Assembly: GCF_001424185.1 (NCBI RefSeq)
Contig: NZ_LMOM01000015.1
Location: 1-60,792 of the forward strand
Origin: Deinococcus sp. Leaf326
GTDB lineage: Bacteria > Deinococcota > Deinococci > Deinococcales > Deinococcaceae
Direction: 5' to 3'
Length of the DNA stretch: 60,792 bases
Shown here: piece by piece, positions 36,017 to 43,211 of the stretch
Layout of the letters: the number at the start of each line of letters is the position of its first letter
Numbering within the stretch: position 1 is the first letter of the stretch
Translations under genes and position numbers: made by a program
The notes under the pieces: generated by a model
Database searches by the model: none
Told to the model about the DNA's origin: nothing
What the model saw: only the letters and a program-made list of their open reading frames with translations

Positions 36017-36715
36017 ATGAACGCGAAGCTCACCGTGGACGGCACGAGCACCAATGGCATGATCAGCGGCTGCGTGATCCGGGTCGAAGACCACACCAGA
36101 CCCCAGGCGAAGGTGGCCGGCAGACTCCAGGTCATCGTCACCATCGCCGGCGAAACGTTGCGCAACGGCACGCCTCTGATCTTCTTCGAGCAGGTCCGCC
36201 TTCAGGGCAAAGTCGCCGAGAACGCCCTGACCCTTCAGCGGGGCGAGTGCGTGCTCTTCGATCAAGCCTCAATCGAGCAACTCATCTGGAATGACCCGCA
36301 CACCCAAGCACCCCGGGCCAAGCTCATCGTGCGTGCGAGCGCGTTCACCCGTATCAAGAACAACCGCACCCGCCTGCAGGGCAACGACCTCATCATGGAA
36401 TACGCTGCGAACGCCTTCACCCTGAACGTGCGCATCGCCAAGTTGCCCCTCAGCCGGGAGACCCGTGCGGGTCGGGTCACCGAGGTCACGCTCGCGGCCA
36501 ACTTGCGCAACAGCAGTGAGCCGGACGATGACACCAAGCGGGTGCACTACTTCAAGGTCAACGCCTGGCGCGAGCTCGGCTTCCCCTTCGAGGACGCACC
36601 GACCGGCAAGCGCGTCATCTGCGAAGTCCTCATCAAGACCAACACGAACGACGACACGGGCGAACGGCGCTACTTCACCGAGCTCGAAGCCCGCACCGTC
36701 TCGGTGTTCGCCTGA
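36017..36715 (+). CDS. SSB-like OB-fold protein
   Basis: 232 residues that read as two weak OB-fold halves. The second half (about 135-232) has the SSB pattern: VTEVTLAANLRNSS, a short acidic loop, HYFKVNAWRELG, GKRVICEVLI, YFTELEARTVSVF. The first half is divergent. No acidic C-terminal tip, so it would bind ssDNA without recruiting SSB partners. Possibly an accessory ssDNA-binding or anti-nuclease protein. Overlaps the next start (TGATG). Confidence 0.65.
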   Translation: MNAKLTVDGTSTNGMISGCVIRVEDHTRPQAKVAGRLQVIVTIAGETLRNGTPLIFFEQVRLQGKVAENALTLQRGECVLFDQASIEQLIWNDPHTQAPRAKLIVRASAFTRIKNNRTRLQGNDLIMEYAANAFTLNVRIAKLPLSRETRAGRVTEVTLAANLRNSSEPDDDTKRVHYFKVNAWRELGFPFEDAPTGKRVICEVLIKTNTNDDTGERRYFTELEARTVSVFA

Positions 36716-37278
36716 TGCGGTCCTTCCTCGACCGGCTGTTCGGCCGCCCGTCCACGCCTCGACCCTTCGCGCCCTTCCAGATAGAGCAACTGCTTCCCGG
36801 CGAGGATCGTCCGAGCGCCGTGCTCACCTTCCACCCCACCACCGGATACGCCGTCCACCTCACCCGCTGGCCGCAGCGTGCCAAGCGCAGTACCGGCGAG
36901 CCTTTGCCCCGCCACACTGGTCTAGCAGCGGACGCGGCGTTCGTGGTCTTCGCCGAGCTCGGCGCCACCCCAGTGGCCATCACCGCCGCCCGGCTCGGTC
37001 GCACCGCCCAGATCCTCACCGTGCTCCCCCCGCAGTTCCAACTCGGCACGTGCACCGGCATCGTGACCCTCACCCCCGACCACTACCCGAACGCGGGCGC
37101 CTTCCTCCAGGACGTCGCCCGACTCAAACAGCAGTGCCCCCCAGGGTTCCGCTTCCTCTTGCTCGGGAAGTCCGGCGAGCACACCGTCCCCTGGGAGCGC
37201 GCCTTCGAGCACCTGTACTGGGGGCCGGCCATCATCCAGGCCCTGCCCCTGCTCAACCGGCGCGCCCAGGGGAACTGA
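36715..37278 (+). CDS. Unknown protein, paralogue of 37377
   Basis: 187 residues. Shares with the next gene an N-terminal F-x-x-EQLL-x-GEDR-x3-L-x-F block and a C-terminal SGEHTVPWERAFEHLYWGP block. Not recognised. Likely soluble. Confidence 0.65.
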   Translation: MRSFLDRLFGRPSTPRPFAPFQIEQLLPGEDRPSAVLTFHPTTGYAVHLTRWPQRAKRSTGEPLPRHTGLAADAAFVVFAELGATPVAITAARLGRTAQILTVLPPQFQLGTCTGIVTLTPDHYPNAGAFLQDVARLKQQCPPGFRFLLLGKSGEHTVPWERAFEHLYWGPAIIQALPLLNRRAQGN

Positions 37279-37344
37279 GACAACCAGAATCCCCCCCACC
37301 CTGGAAGGACGGGTACTGCGCACAGTCCCGGAAAGGAGACCCTC

Positions 37345-37364
37345 GCCCGGTCACAGCACCGGGC
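37345..37364 (+). promoter_or_regulatory. Start-associated hairpin 12
   Basis: GCCCGG, 8 bases, CCGGGC; 12 bases to ATG 37377. A copy of the second leader type (CAACCAGAA) lies 60 bases upstream at about 37281 without a matching start. Confidence 0.85.
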
Positions 37365-37376
37365 ACCCCCCGACCT

Positions 37377-37943
37377 ATGACCAACCTCCACCGCATCCTC
37401 TCCCTCCTCCAGCGCCTCCACCAGGTCCTCTCCCTCTTCTGCACCCCCGCCTTCCACGTCGAGCAGCTGCTCACGGGCGAAGACCGACGCACCCTGCACC
37501 TCACCTTCACGCCCGCGGACGGCTTCTCGGTGTACGCCACCCACTGGGTCCAGGACGAGGGCGGCCCCTTCGTCGACACCGATAACTACGAGACCCCCCG
37601 GCACCTCAGAGAAGCCCTCGACCTCTTCCGGCGAATGGGCGCGGGCGAAGCGGCCTGGCAGGCCGCCAAGGCCGGCCGCGGTGGGCAGTTTCTCGCCAAC
37701 AACTCTGCCGTGCTGCTCATGAACACCTCTTACGGCGAGAGGGCACTGAACCTGCACTGCTATTCCACGATGCAGGCCTTCCTCGCCGACTTCACCCGCC
37801 TGGACGACCAGCGTGCCCCTGACCAACCCCGCAGCATCATCGGCTACTCCGGGGAGCACGAGGTCGCCTGGCAGGCCGTCTTCGATGCCCTGCCCTGGGG
37901 CCCCGTCGCCCGCCGGCAGGTTCACGCGCTCACCGGCCTCTGA
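37377..37943 (+). CDS. Unknown protein, paralogue of 36715
   Basis: 188 residues; blocks FHVEQLLTGEDRRTLHLTF and SGEHEVAWQAVFDALPWGP align with the preceding gene. The middle region differs. A tandem duplication followed by divergence. Ends before a strong terminator. Confidence 0.65.
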   Translation: MTNLHRILSLLQRLHQVLSLFCTPAFHVEQLLTGEDRRTLHLTFTPADGFSVYATHWVQDEGGPFVDTDNYETPRHLREALDLFRRMGAGEAAWQAAKAGRGGQFLANNSAVLLMNTSYGERALNLHCYSTMQAFLADFTRLDDQRAPDQPRSIIGYSGEHEVAWQAVFDALPWGPVARRQVHALTGL

Positions 37944-37983
37944 CCCGGCCTCTGACCCGCCCACTTCGCCGCTCACTCTGCCA

Positions 37984-38020
37984 GGGGATGCCCACCACTC
38001 GGGTCATCCCCCCTTTTTTT
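37984..38020 (+). terminator. Intrinsic terminator
   Basis: GGGGATG / CATCCCC stem followed by CC and seven T. Confidence 0.75.
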
Positions 38021-38047
38021 GTCGGGGGACGGTTCAGGGCAACCCTC

Positions 38048-38066
38048 GCCCGGAACGGCGCCGGGC
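38048..38066 (+). promoter_or_regulatory. Start-associated hairpin 13
   Basis: GCCCGG-AACGGCG-CCGGGC; an ATG follows after only 8 bases (38075), but the antitoxin probably starts at 38120 with AAGGAGG, so the spacing rule is broken here. Confidence 0.7.
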
Positions 38067-38119
38067 AGCCCACAATGCGTCCATCCCAGTCCCTCTATGC
38101 TGGAGATGGTAAGGAGGCG

Positions 38120-38371
38120 ATGATGACGACTATTCCTGGCAGTAAACCCATCATGCTGGTCAACGGCGTCCCGATCTACCCGCAGGAAGAACGCACGACC
38201 CCCGTCACGGAAGCCGAAGTGGAGCAGCTGGCCCTGACCCTGACTGGCAGTGCCCAGAGCGCCCACGCCTGGATGGACCGGCCGAACGTGACGCTTCGTG
38301 GACAGACCCCCCGGGAAGCCGTGCGTGCCGGTCAAGGGCAGAGAGCGGTCGGCATTCTCCAGGCCTTCTGA
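38120..38371 (+). CDS. Xre/MbcA/ParS-type antitoxin
   Basis: About 83 residues. The C-terminal block ALTLTGSAQSAHAWMDRPNV followed by LRGQTPREAV and GILQAF is the toxin-binding (DUF2384) domain; the usual N-terminal Xre helix-turn-helix is shortened, so DNA binding is uncertain. ATG 38120 after AAGGAGG; ATG 38075 is in frame. Overlaps the RES toxin (TGATG). Confidence 0.85.
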   Translation: MMTTIPGSKPIMLVNGVPIYPQEERTTPVTEAEVEQLALTLTGSAQSAHAWMDRPNVTLRGQTPREAVRAGQGQRAVGILQAF

Positions 38372-38964
38372 TGTCTCTGGCAGGTCAAGCACTCCGGGCG
38401 GCCATCGAGGCCGCCCCTTTTATTGGCAACCATGTGGCTCAGTACCGCGCGACTGCCCTGGCCTACTTCCGCACCCTGGAAAGTACCGTAGGCGCTTGGG
38501 GCGCCGATAACCGGTTCACGCCGGCGGGGCTCTCCCGGGCGCTCTACACAGCCGATGGTATGGATCTTGCCCTCCGTGAGGCCACCCAGAGCTTCCAGGC
38601 CGAATTCCATCAGCCGGAAATGCCGGCCCACGCGGTCTACCCCGTCCACATTCGAGCGACCCGCGTCCTGGATCTCACCGACCCTGGCATTCGGGCGCTG
38701 CTCGGCGTGAGTCTCATGACCTTGACCGGCGACTGGCGTGGCGCCACGCTCCTCAACAGCCGGGTTCCCCAGGAGCGCGTGGAAACGCACGAGATCGGGG
38801 CGGCCGCCTTCGAACTGGGGCTCCAGGGCATCCGTTACCCCAGCGCCTTCGATGCCGCGCGCGCGAACACCGTGTTCTTCACTGAACACCTCCCCACCCC
38901 GCCCGAGGCCATCCTGCCTGAGATCGTGCAACAGGCCCGCGCGCTTCTTCCCACGGAAGCCTGA
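38371..38964 (+). CDS. RES-domain toxin
   Basis: 197 residues, RES family: conserved Arg in QYRATALAYF, Glu/Tyr region SRALYTADGMDLALREA, and Ser-containing IRYPSAFDAARANTVFF. RES toxins attack NAD+ (phosphorolysis or ADP-ribosyl chemistry) and are blocked by the cognate Xre/MbcA antitoxin. A terminator-like hairpin lies inside its first 50 bases (38396-38424). Confidence 0.9.
   Translation: MSLAGQALRAAIEAAPFIGNHVAQYRATALAYFRTLESTVGAWGADNRFTPAGLSRALYTADGMDLALREATQSFQAEFHQPEMPAHAVYPVHIRATRVLDLTDPGIRALLGVSLMTLTGDWRGATLLNSRVPQERVETHEIGAAAFELGLQGIRYPSAFDAARANTVFFTEHLPTPPEAILPEIVQQARALLPTEA
38396..38424 (+). terminator. Attenuator-like hairpin inside RES toxin gene
   Basis: GGGCGGCC-ATCGA-GGCCGCCC followed by CTTTTATT, starting 26 bases into the toxin coding region. 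Has every feature of an intrinsic terminator. Confidence 0.7.
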
Positions 38965-39041
38965 CCTCGTCTCTGCACGGAGCAGCACCCGACCTCGGGG
39001 CTGCTCCTTGATTCGTGCGGCAGGCCCGCTGGGCAACCCTC

Positions 39042-39060
39042 GCCCGGAACGGCGCCGGGC
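39042..39060 (+). promoter_or_regulatory. Start-associated hairpin 14
   Basis: GCCCGG-AACGGCG-CCGGGC; 12 bases to ATG 39073. The second leader type (CAACCAGAA) follows inside the reading frame before ATG 39127, so both leaders are stacked. Confidence 0.85.
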
Positions 39061-39072
39061 ACCCCCGGAAGC

Positions 39073-39537
39073 ATGAACGCGCTCCAGAACGGGCCGGCCA
39101 ACCAGAATCCCCCCCACGCTGAACGTATGCCCTACAGCGTGACTCTCCCCGACGACATCGAGGTCTGCCCCTTCACTCCCACCGAGTTCTTCAAGAAGGA
39201 GTGCCGCCTCAGCCGCGTGGATGCCGACGGCCACCTCCACCTGGCCCTGCTGAAGAAAGGCAAGCGCCAGGCGGTCCGAGGGAGCCGGATACTCGCCCTG
39301 GAGGACGCCCACTGTGCCCTCCGGACCGGCTGGTCCCTGCACATCATTCGCCTGCACGTGGGCGAGCATCGGGACTACCTGGTCCGCAGCGTCGAGCCCA
39401 TTGTGTTTGAAGACGACTCCGAGCGTCTCAGTGCACAGCTGCGGCTGGCGGATGAGGAGGGCACCTACCAGGACGCCATCGCCCCGTTCCTGGCCGGCCT
39501 GGGCCGGTCGCTCGAAGCCTACTTCGGGGGAGAGTGA
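39073..39537 (+). CDS. Unknown protein with alternative starts
   Basis: 154 residues from ATG 39073 or 136 from in-frame ATG 39127. Mixed alpha/beta (VTLPDDIEVCPFTPTEFF..., HIIRLHVGEHRDYLVRSVEPIVF). Not recognised. Each start is placed correctly relative to a different leader type. Overlaps the next gene. Confidence 0.6.
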   Translation: MNALQNGPANQNPPHAERMPYSVTLPDDIEVCPFTPTEFFKKECRLSRVDADGHLHLALLKKGKRQAVRGSRILALEDAHCALRTGWSLHIIRLHVGEHRDYLVRSVEPIVFEDDSERLSAQLRLADEEGTYQDAIAPFLAGLGRSLEAYFGGE

Positions 39538-39539
39538 AC

Positions 39540-39896
39540 ATGCAGGACCTCGACACGCCTACCCTCCTCTCCGGCACCTTCGCCACCGCCATCGACGCCA
39601 GCGGGCAGGCGTGGCCCGTCACCTACCAGACCTTGACCAACGGCGGCTCCGGCAATGGCGTCCTGGTCTGCGCCGACCAGGGACGCGGGACCCACCTCCC
39701 CCGCATTCTCACGCTCGGCCCCGTCCACTGGAAACAGGCCGCCGGCGGCCCCACGCTCGGCTACTGGCAGTTCCACGTCGAGAGCTACACCATCTACCGC
39801 CCCCTCCTGCGCGGTGACCCGATCTGGGGCAGTAACGGCCAGCGCGAAGCCATCGAACTGCGCGTGCCCCTCGGCGCCCTCCAACCCCTGGAGTGA
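39540..39896 (+). CDS. Unknown protein
   Basis: 118 residues, beta-rich with several Trp/Tyr (WPVTYQTLTNGGSGNGVLVC, GYWQFHVESYTIYRPLL). GTG 39534 overlapping the upstream stop is an alternative start. Not recognised. Confidence 0.6.
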   Translation: MQDLDTPTLLSGTFATAIDASGQAWPVTYQTLTNGGSGNGVLVCADQGRGTHLPRILTLGPVHWKQAAGGPTLGYWQFHVESYTIYRPLLRGDPIWGSNGQREAIELRVPLGALQPLE

Positions 39897-39905
39897 GGCC
39901 CCCTC

Positions 39906-39924
39906 GCCCGGCAGAACACCGGGC
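39906..39924 (+). promoter_or_regulatory. Start-associated hairpin 15
   Basis: GCCCGG-CAGAACA-CCGGGC; 11 bases to ATG 39936. Confidence 0.8.
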
Positions 39925-39935
39925 AGTCCCGAGGC

Positions 39936-40097
39936 ATGAGTCCACCTCTCGATACGTGCGTCACGTGCAACGCCGCTCTCGACGACACAGGCGAGTGCGG
40001 CGACTGCCTCGAAACCGCCGACTTCACCGACCTCGAAGCGCACCTGGACGCCCTGCTCCGCCCGTCACCTTCCCCGCTCACGCCCAGAGGAGGCTGA
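39936..40097 (+). CDS. Zinc-ribbon microprotein (second)
   Basis: 53 residues: CVTC and CGDC pairs (residues 8-24) followed by an acidic helix (ETADFTDLEAHLDALL). Same length and plan as 31063-31224. Located by hairpin distance. A good AGGAGG for the next gene lies at its end. Confidence 0.6.
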   Translation: MSPPLDTCVTCNAALDDTGECGDCLETADFTDLEAHLDALLRPSPSPLTPRGG

Positions 40098-40099
40098 AC

Positions 40100-40336
40100 A
40101 TGCCCACCTGGATTCGCCCGCCCAATCGCAAGATCGTGCAGGGCCGCACCGAGCACGATCCTGGCGCCATCAAGTGCAGCTGCGGGCACAAGGTCGAACT
40201 CACGCAGAACTGGCAGGGTACGGCGTGCTCCTGCGGCAACGAGTACGGCAGTGAAGGCGAACTCTTCCGCGCCAACTGGCGTGAGTTCTGCCTGGAAACC
40301 GGCGAGATCACCGAAGATGACCTCCTGCGCCCCTGA
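40100..40336 (+). CDS. Small zinc-finger protein
   Basis: 78 residues with CSCGHKVEL and CSCGNEYG, a four-Cys zinc ribbon, flanked by charged segments. Resembles phage-type small zinc ribbon proteins; no function assigned. The next gene starts inside its last codons. Confidence 0.65.
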   Translation: MPTWIRPPNRKIVQGRTEHDPGAIKCSCGHKVELTQNWQGTACSCGNEYGSEGELFRANWREFCLETGEITEDDLLRP

Positions 40337-40901
40337 CCCCCATCTGCCCCAGGTGGCGGCCTACCTCATCCAGGTCCACCGCGAAGCTACGGGCCAACCC
40401 CTGCCACCCGAGACGGCCTGCGCTTACGGAGCAGACCTGTTGCTGCGCCTCGCCGTGCTGTGCGAGACCGTGCAGCACCGGTCGGGCACGCCCATCACGC
40501 TCGTGGACCGGCCGGGCGCTCTGCCTGAACTCCTGGCGGGCAAATCCGCACCGGGAGTGCACGCGACCACGCCCCTGGATCATCTCATCCGGAACCTGCT
40601 CCTCCAGGAAGTAGACGCGCCCACGGTGGGACTCACCCGGCGGTGGCGGGTCTTCCTGGCGGGTCTGGGGAAGCGGGACGTCTGTGCCCTGATCGAGGAC
40701 AGCGGCCTCACCGAGTTCCTGCTCATGCAGGTGTGGTTTCGGGTCCGGACGTCCGCGTTCCTCCAGCAGGGTCTGGAGATGGTGGCCGCCCAGCGCGCTG
40801 CGGCTCAAGCGGTGGCCGAGGCCTTCGACGTGACCATCGTCACCCAGGGCCACAGTCATCAGCGCACGCGCACGCCCTGCTCCCGTTCTCCCTTGAACTA
40901 A
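40317..40901 (+). CDS. Unknown helical protein
   Basis: 194 residues, mostly helical (LPQVAAYLIQVHREATGQ..., AQRAAAQAVAEAF). ATG 40317 overlaps the previous gene by 20 bases. Not recognised. Confidence 0.55.
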   Translation: MTSCAPDPHLPQVAAYLIQVHREATGQPLPPETACAYGADLLLRLAVLCETVQHRSGTPITLVDRPGALPELLAGKSAPGVHATTPLDHLIRNLLLQEVDAPTVGLTRRWRVFLAGLGKRDVCALIEDSGLTEFLLMQVWFRVRTSAFLQQGLEMVAAQRAAAQAVAEAFDVTIVTQGHSHQRTRTPCSRSPLN

Positions 40902-40959
40902 AGCCCAGCCTGGCTGCATCTCTGCCCCCGCCCTGCCTCGGGCGTGGGTAGAGTGCACC

Positions 40960-41280
40960 ATGCCCCGAGCCACCGTTCAGCCCCAGCCCTTCCTCGGAGG
41001 CCTTGTCATGCCCACTCAACTCCATACGATGCAACTCGCCGACGAGGCCCTGCGCAACACGGCCACTGCTGAGCCTCTCGAAGAGCACTACGACGCCGAG
41101 ACCGGGGAATATCGCCGGCAGGGGCACGGGATCGTTCAGAACCTCATCGGCGAGGTCATCGAGACCTCCTACCGCGACCAGAAGACCCCGGAAGCCGCTC
41201 GGGCGAACACCATCCAGTGGTTACGTGACATGGCGGCTGAGCTGCAGACCGTCGCGGACGCCCTCGACCGCACCCCCTGA
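40960..41280 (+). CDS. Unknown small protein
   Basis: 106 residues from ATG 40960, or 90 from ATG 41008 (MPTQLHTMQLADEAL...). Helical and acidic. Followed by a strong terminator. Not recognised. Confidence 0.55.
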   Translation: MPRATVQPQPFLGGLVMPTQLHTMQLADEALRNTATAEPLEEHYDAETGEYRRQGHGIVQNLIGEVIETSYRDQKTPEAARANTIQWLRDMAAELQTVADALDRTP

Positions 41281-41292
41281 ATCTCACCCGTC

Positions 41293-41323
41293 CAGGCCCA
41301 TCCCACCCGGGGTGGGCCTGTTT
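41293..41323 (+). terminator. Intrinsic terminator
   Basis: CAGGCCCA / TGGGCCTG stem with inner CCC/GGG and TTT. Confidence 0.65.
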
Positions 41324-41333
41324 GCCTGCCCTC

Positions 41334-41352
41334 GCCCGGCAGGGCACCGGGC
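41334..41352 (+). promoter_or_regulatory. Start-associated hairpin 16
   Basis: GCCCGG-CAGGGCA-CCGGGC; 12 bases to ATG 41365. Confidence 0.85.
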
Positions 41353-41364
41353 AGCCCCCGAGGC

Positions 41365-41847
41365 ATGACCCGTCTGTTGTTGACCCTGCTGGCCCTCCTG
41401 ACCAGCTGCGCCCCAGCGCTCCCTGTGTTCGTCACGGCCCGGAGTACCTCGACCTCCCCCAGGATCGTGTACGCCGTCGTGCCCCAGGAGACCCTGCCGC
41501 CAGGGATGACTGGAGCGAGTCGGACGTTCGGCGGCGTGTGCTTCGTGCAGATCCAGGCAGGCAGCGAGAACGCCTTGACGATCGCGCACGAGGTTGGGCA
41601 CTGCCTGGACGGCGGCCGCAGTCAGGCGTTCGGCGAGGCGGGTTGCGTCATCCGGCCCTACGCGTGCGAGTCGGCGGAAGGCTTTGCGGACACCTATGCC
41701 CTGCTCTACCTGGAGCGCTACGGCCAACGCCTCGACGTCTTGGGGTGGCCCGGCGCAGGTGAGACGACCGACCCCCTGCCCTATCCGGACGAAGTGACGC
41801 CCGAGCGGCTCACCACGCTGCTCGCCCGGCTCGGCACCCGGCGTTGA
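41365..41847 (+). CDS. HExxH zinc-protease lipoprotein
   Basis: 160 residues: lipobox LLTSC, then a small domain with H75-E-V-G-H79 and a downstream acidic ligand candidate in ESAEGFADTYALLYLERYG (E about 104). This fits a minimal gluzincin or metzincin-like metallopeptidase at the cell surface. Family not recognised. The following 236 bases (41848-42083) are very GC-rich and empty. Confidence 0.7.
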   Translation: MTRLLLTLLALLTSCAPALPVFVTARSTSTSPRIVYAVVPQETLPPGMTGASRTFGGVCFVQIQAGSENALTIAHEVGHCLDGGRSQAFGEAGCVIRPYACESAEGFADTYALLYLERYGQRLDVLGWPGAGETTDPLPYPDEVTPERLTTLLARLGTRR

Positions 41848-42083
41848 AGCCGGCAGGCGTGGGGCGGGACCGGGGGCGGCGAGAGCTGGCCTCCGGTGCC
41901 TCGCGCCCTGCGGGCGCGGGCGCGGCCCCCCTGCGGGCCGCACCCTCTCCACGCCAGACCCGCACCGTGCGCCAGTGGGGCGGTCCCCCGCGGTCCGCAA
42001 GCGGCCCGCTGCCTGACCTTCAGACTCCTATCAGCACCTGCCGCCCCCCTTCCCCTACACTTCGGACACGACGAGGAGGATGT

Positions 42084-42281
42084 ATGAGCCCATTCGATTT
42101 CAAAGCCTACGTGCAGCAGGGCACCTTCGATCAGAAGGCCCGGCAAGGCGTCAGACAGGCGACCACCCACGCTGAACAGCACGGCCTTCCTGTCGACGGC
42201 TATACCAACACGGGGCACGCTCATCCCACCCAGCAGGCCGTTCCCCCTGAACAGCCGTCCAAACCACAAAAAAGCGCATGA
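42084..42281 (+). CDS. Putative antitoxin of zeta-type kinase
   Basis: 65 residues, hydrophilic and His/Gln-rich (FDFKAYVQQGTFDQKARQGVRQAT...). GAGGAGG Shine-Dalgarno. Overlaps the kinase gene (ATGA). Size, order and overlap suggest the neutralising partner; the epsilon family is not recognisable by eye. Confidence 0.65.
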   Translation: MSPFDFKAYVQQGTFDQKARQGVRQATTHAEQHGLPVDGYTNTGHAHPTQQAVPPEQPSKPQKSA

Positions 42282-43132
42282 CGAGCACGAACACCACTGG
42301 GGCTGAACAGCCCCAGCTTTTTATGTTCGCTGGCCCCAACGGGTCAGGGAAATCCACCATCACGACCCCCATGCTGGCCGATCTCCCTGGGGAGTACATC
42401 AACGCCGACGACATCGCCCGCGCCTGGAGAGACGAGATTCCAGATCCCCTGGAGCGCAATCGTCAGGCCGCGCGTCTGGCCGATCGGCAACGGCAGCTCG
42501 CCTTACGCGAGGGTCGATCCCTGGTCTTCGAAACCGTCATGAGTACGCCGGAAAAAGTCGCCCTGCTCACCCAGGCCAAGGCCCTTGGCTATCAGACCAC
42601 GTTGATTTTCGTCACCACCTCCGATGCGGCCTTCAACGTCCGCCGCGTCCAGCAACGGGTCATCCTTGGGGGGCACGATGTCGAACCGGACACAATTCGG
42701 CGACGGTACGAAGGCGCGATGACGCTGCTCGCCGCCGCCGTCGAACATGCCGACCAGGCCGTCGTCATCGACAACTCTGGGACGGAACCACAGCGGGTGG
42801 CTCAGAAGTTCGACGAGCAGCTTGAACTTCTTGCGCCCATCCCCGCCTGGGTCACGCAGCGACTGGATCAGCCCTGGGCTGCCCGGCAGGCCTCGCGACG
42901 AACGCTTCAGGAGCTTGCCGGCACCCCTCGCTTGCCCACCGCAGATGCGCGGGAGGGCCAACAGTATTCCGGCGTCCTTGTGGGGCGTACGGCGTGGCAT
43001 CTGCTGCAACGCACGGCGCAAGGCCTCGTCCTTCATGACCTCAGTCTGTGCCTTGTGCCTCCTGTTGAGGAGGGGGAGCCGCTGACCCTGCGGTATCACT
43101 ACGAGCGCGGGAAGCTCAGTCGTACCCCTTGA
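42278..43132 (+). CDS. Zeta-type toxin kinase
   Basis: 284 residues: Walker A GPNGSGKST (about 19-27), NADDIA, FETVMST and LIFVTTSDAAFNVRRVQQRV, the zeta-toxin/UDP-GlcNAc kinase layout. The C-terminal 90 residues are an added domain. Phosphorylates a nucleotide-sugar or related substrate. A terminator-like hairpin sits in codons 8-15. Confidence 0.9.
   Translation: MTSTNTTGAEQPQLFMFAGPNGSGKSTITTPMLADLPGEYINADDIARAWRDEIPDPLERNRQAARLADRQRQLALREGRSLVFETVMSTPEKVALLTQAKALGYQTTLIFVTTSDAAFNVRRVQQRVILGGHDVEPDTIRRRYEGAMTLLAAAVEHADQAVVIDNSGTEPQRVAQKFDEQLELLAPIPAWVTQRLDQPWAARQASRRTLQELAGTPRLPTADAREGQQYSGVLVGRTAWHLLQRTAQGLVLHDLSLCLVPPVEEGEPLTLRYHYERGKLSRTP
42299..42322 (+). terminator. Attenuator-like hairpin inside zeta toxin gene
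   Basis: GGGGCTG-AA-CAGCCCC then AGC and TTTTT, starting 21 bases into the toxin coding region. Confidence 0.7.
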
Positions 43133-43180
43133 GGTCCCTGAACGGGGAGGCTGGCCTCATCGCTGGCTCCCAGTCCCCTC

Positions 43181-43199
43181 GCCCGGAACGGCACCGGAC
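43181..43199 (+). promoter_or_regulatory. Start-associated hairpin 17
   Basis: GCCCGG-AACGGCA-CCGGAC (one mismatch); 12 bases to ATG 43212. Last clear copy of the family. Confidence 0.75.
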
Positions 43200-43211
43200 A
43201 GTCCCCAAAGC

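Noticed and set aside
41848..42083. Very GC-rich stretch as a possible gene or CpG-like control region
   Set aside because: No consistent frame, no motif; only the promoter and Shine-Dalgarno for 42084 can be supported.
31000..43200. GCCCGG hairpins as simple intrinsic terminators or REP elements
   Set aside because: They lack T runs, one lies inside coding sequence, and their position is fixed relative to the next start codon, not to the previous stop.
30633..43211. Hairpin family as integron attC sites
   Set aside because: No integrase, no core sites of the RYYYAAC/GTTRRRY type, stems far too short.
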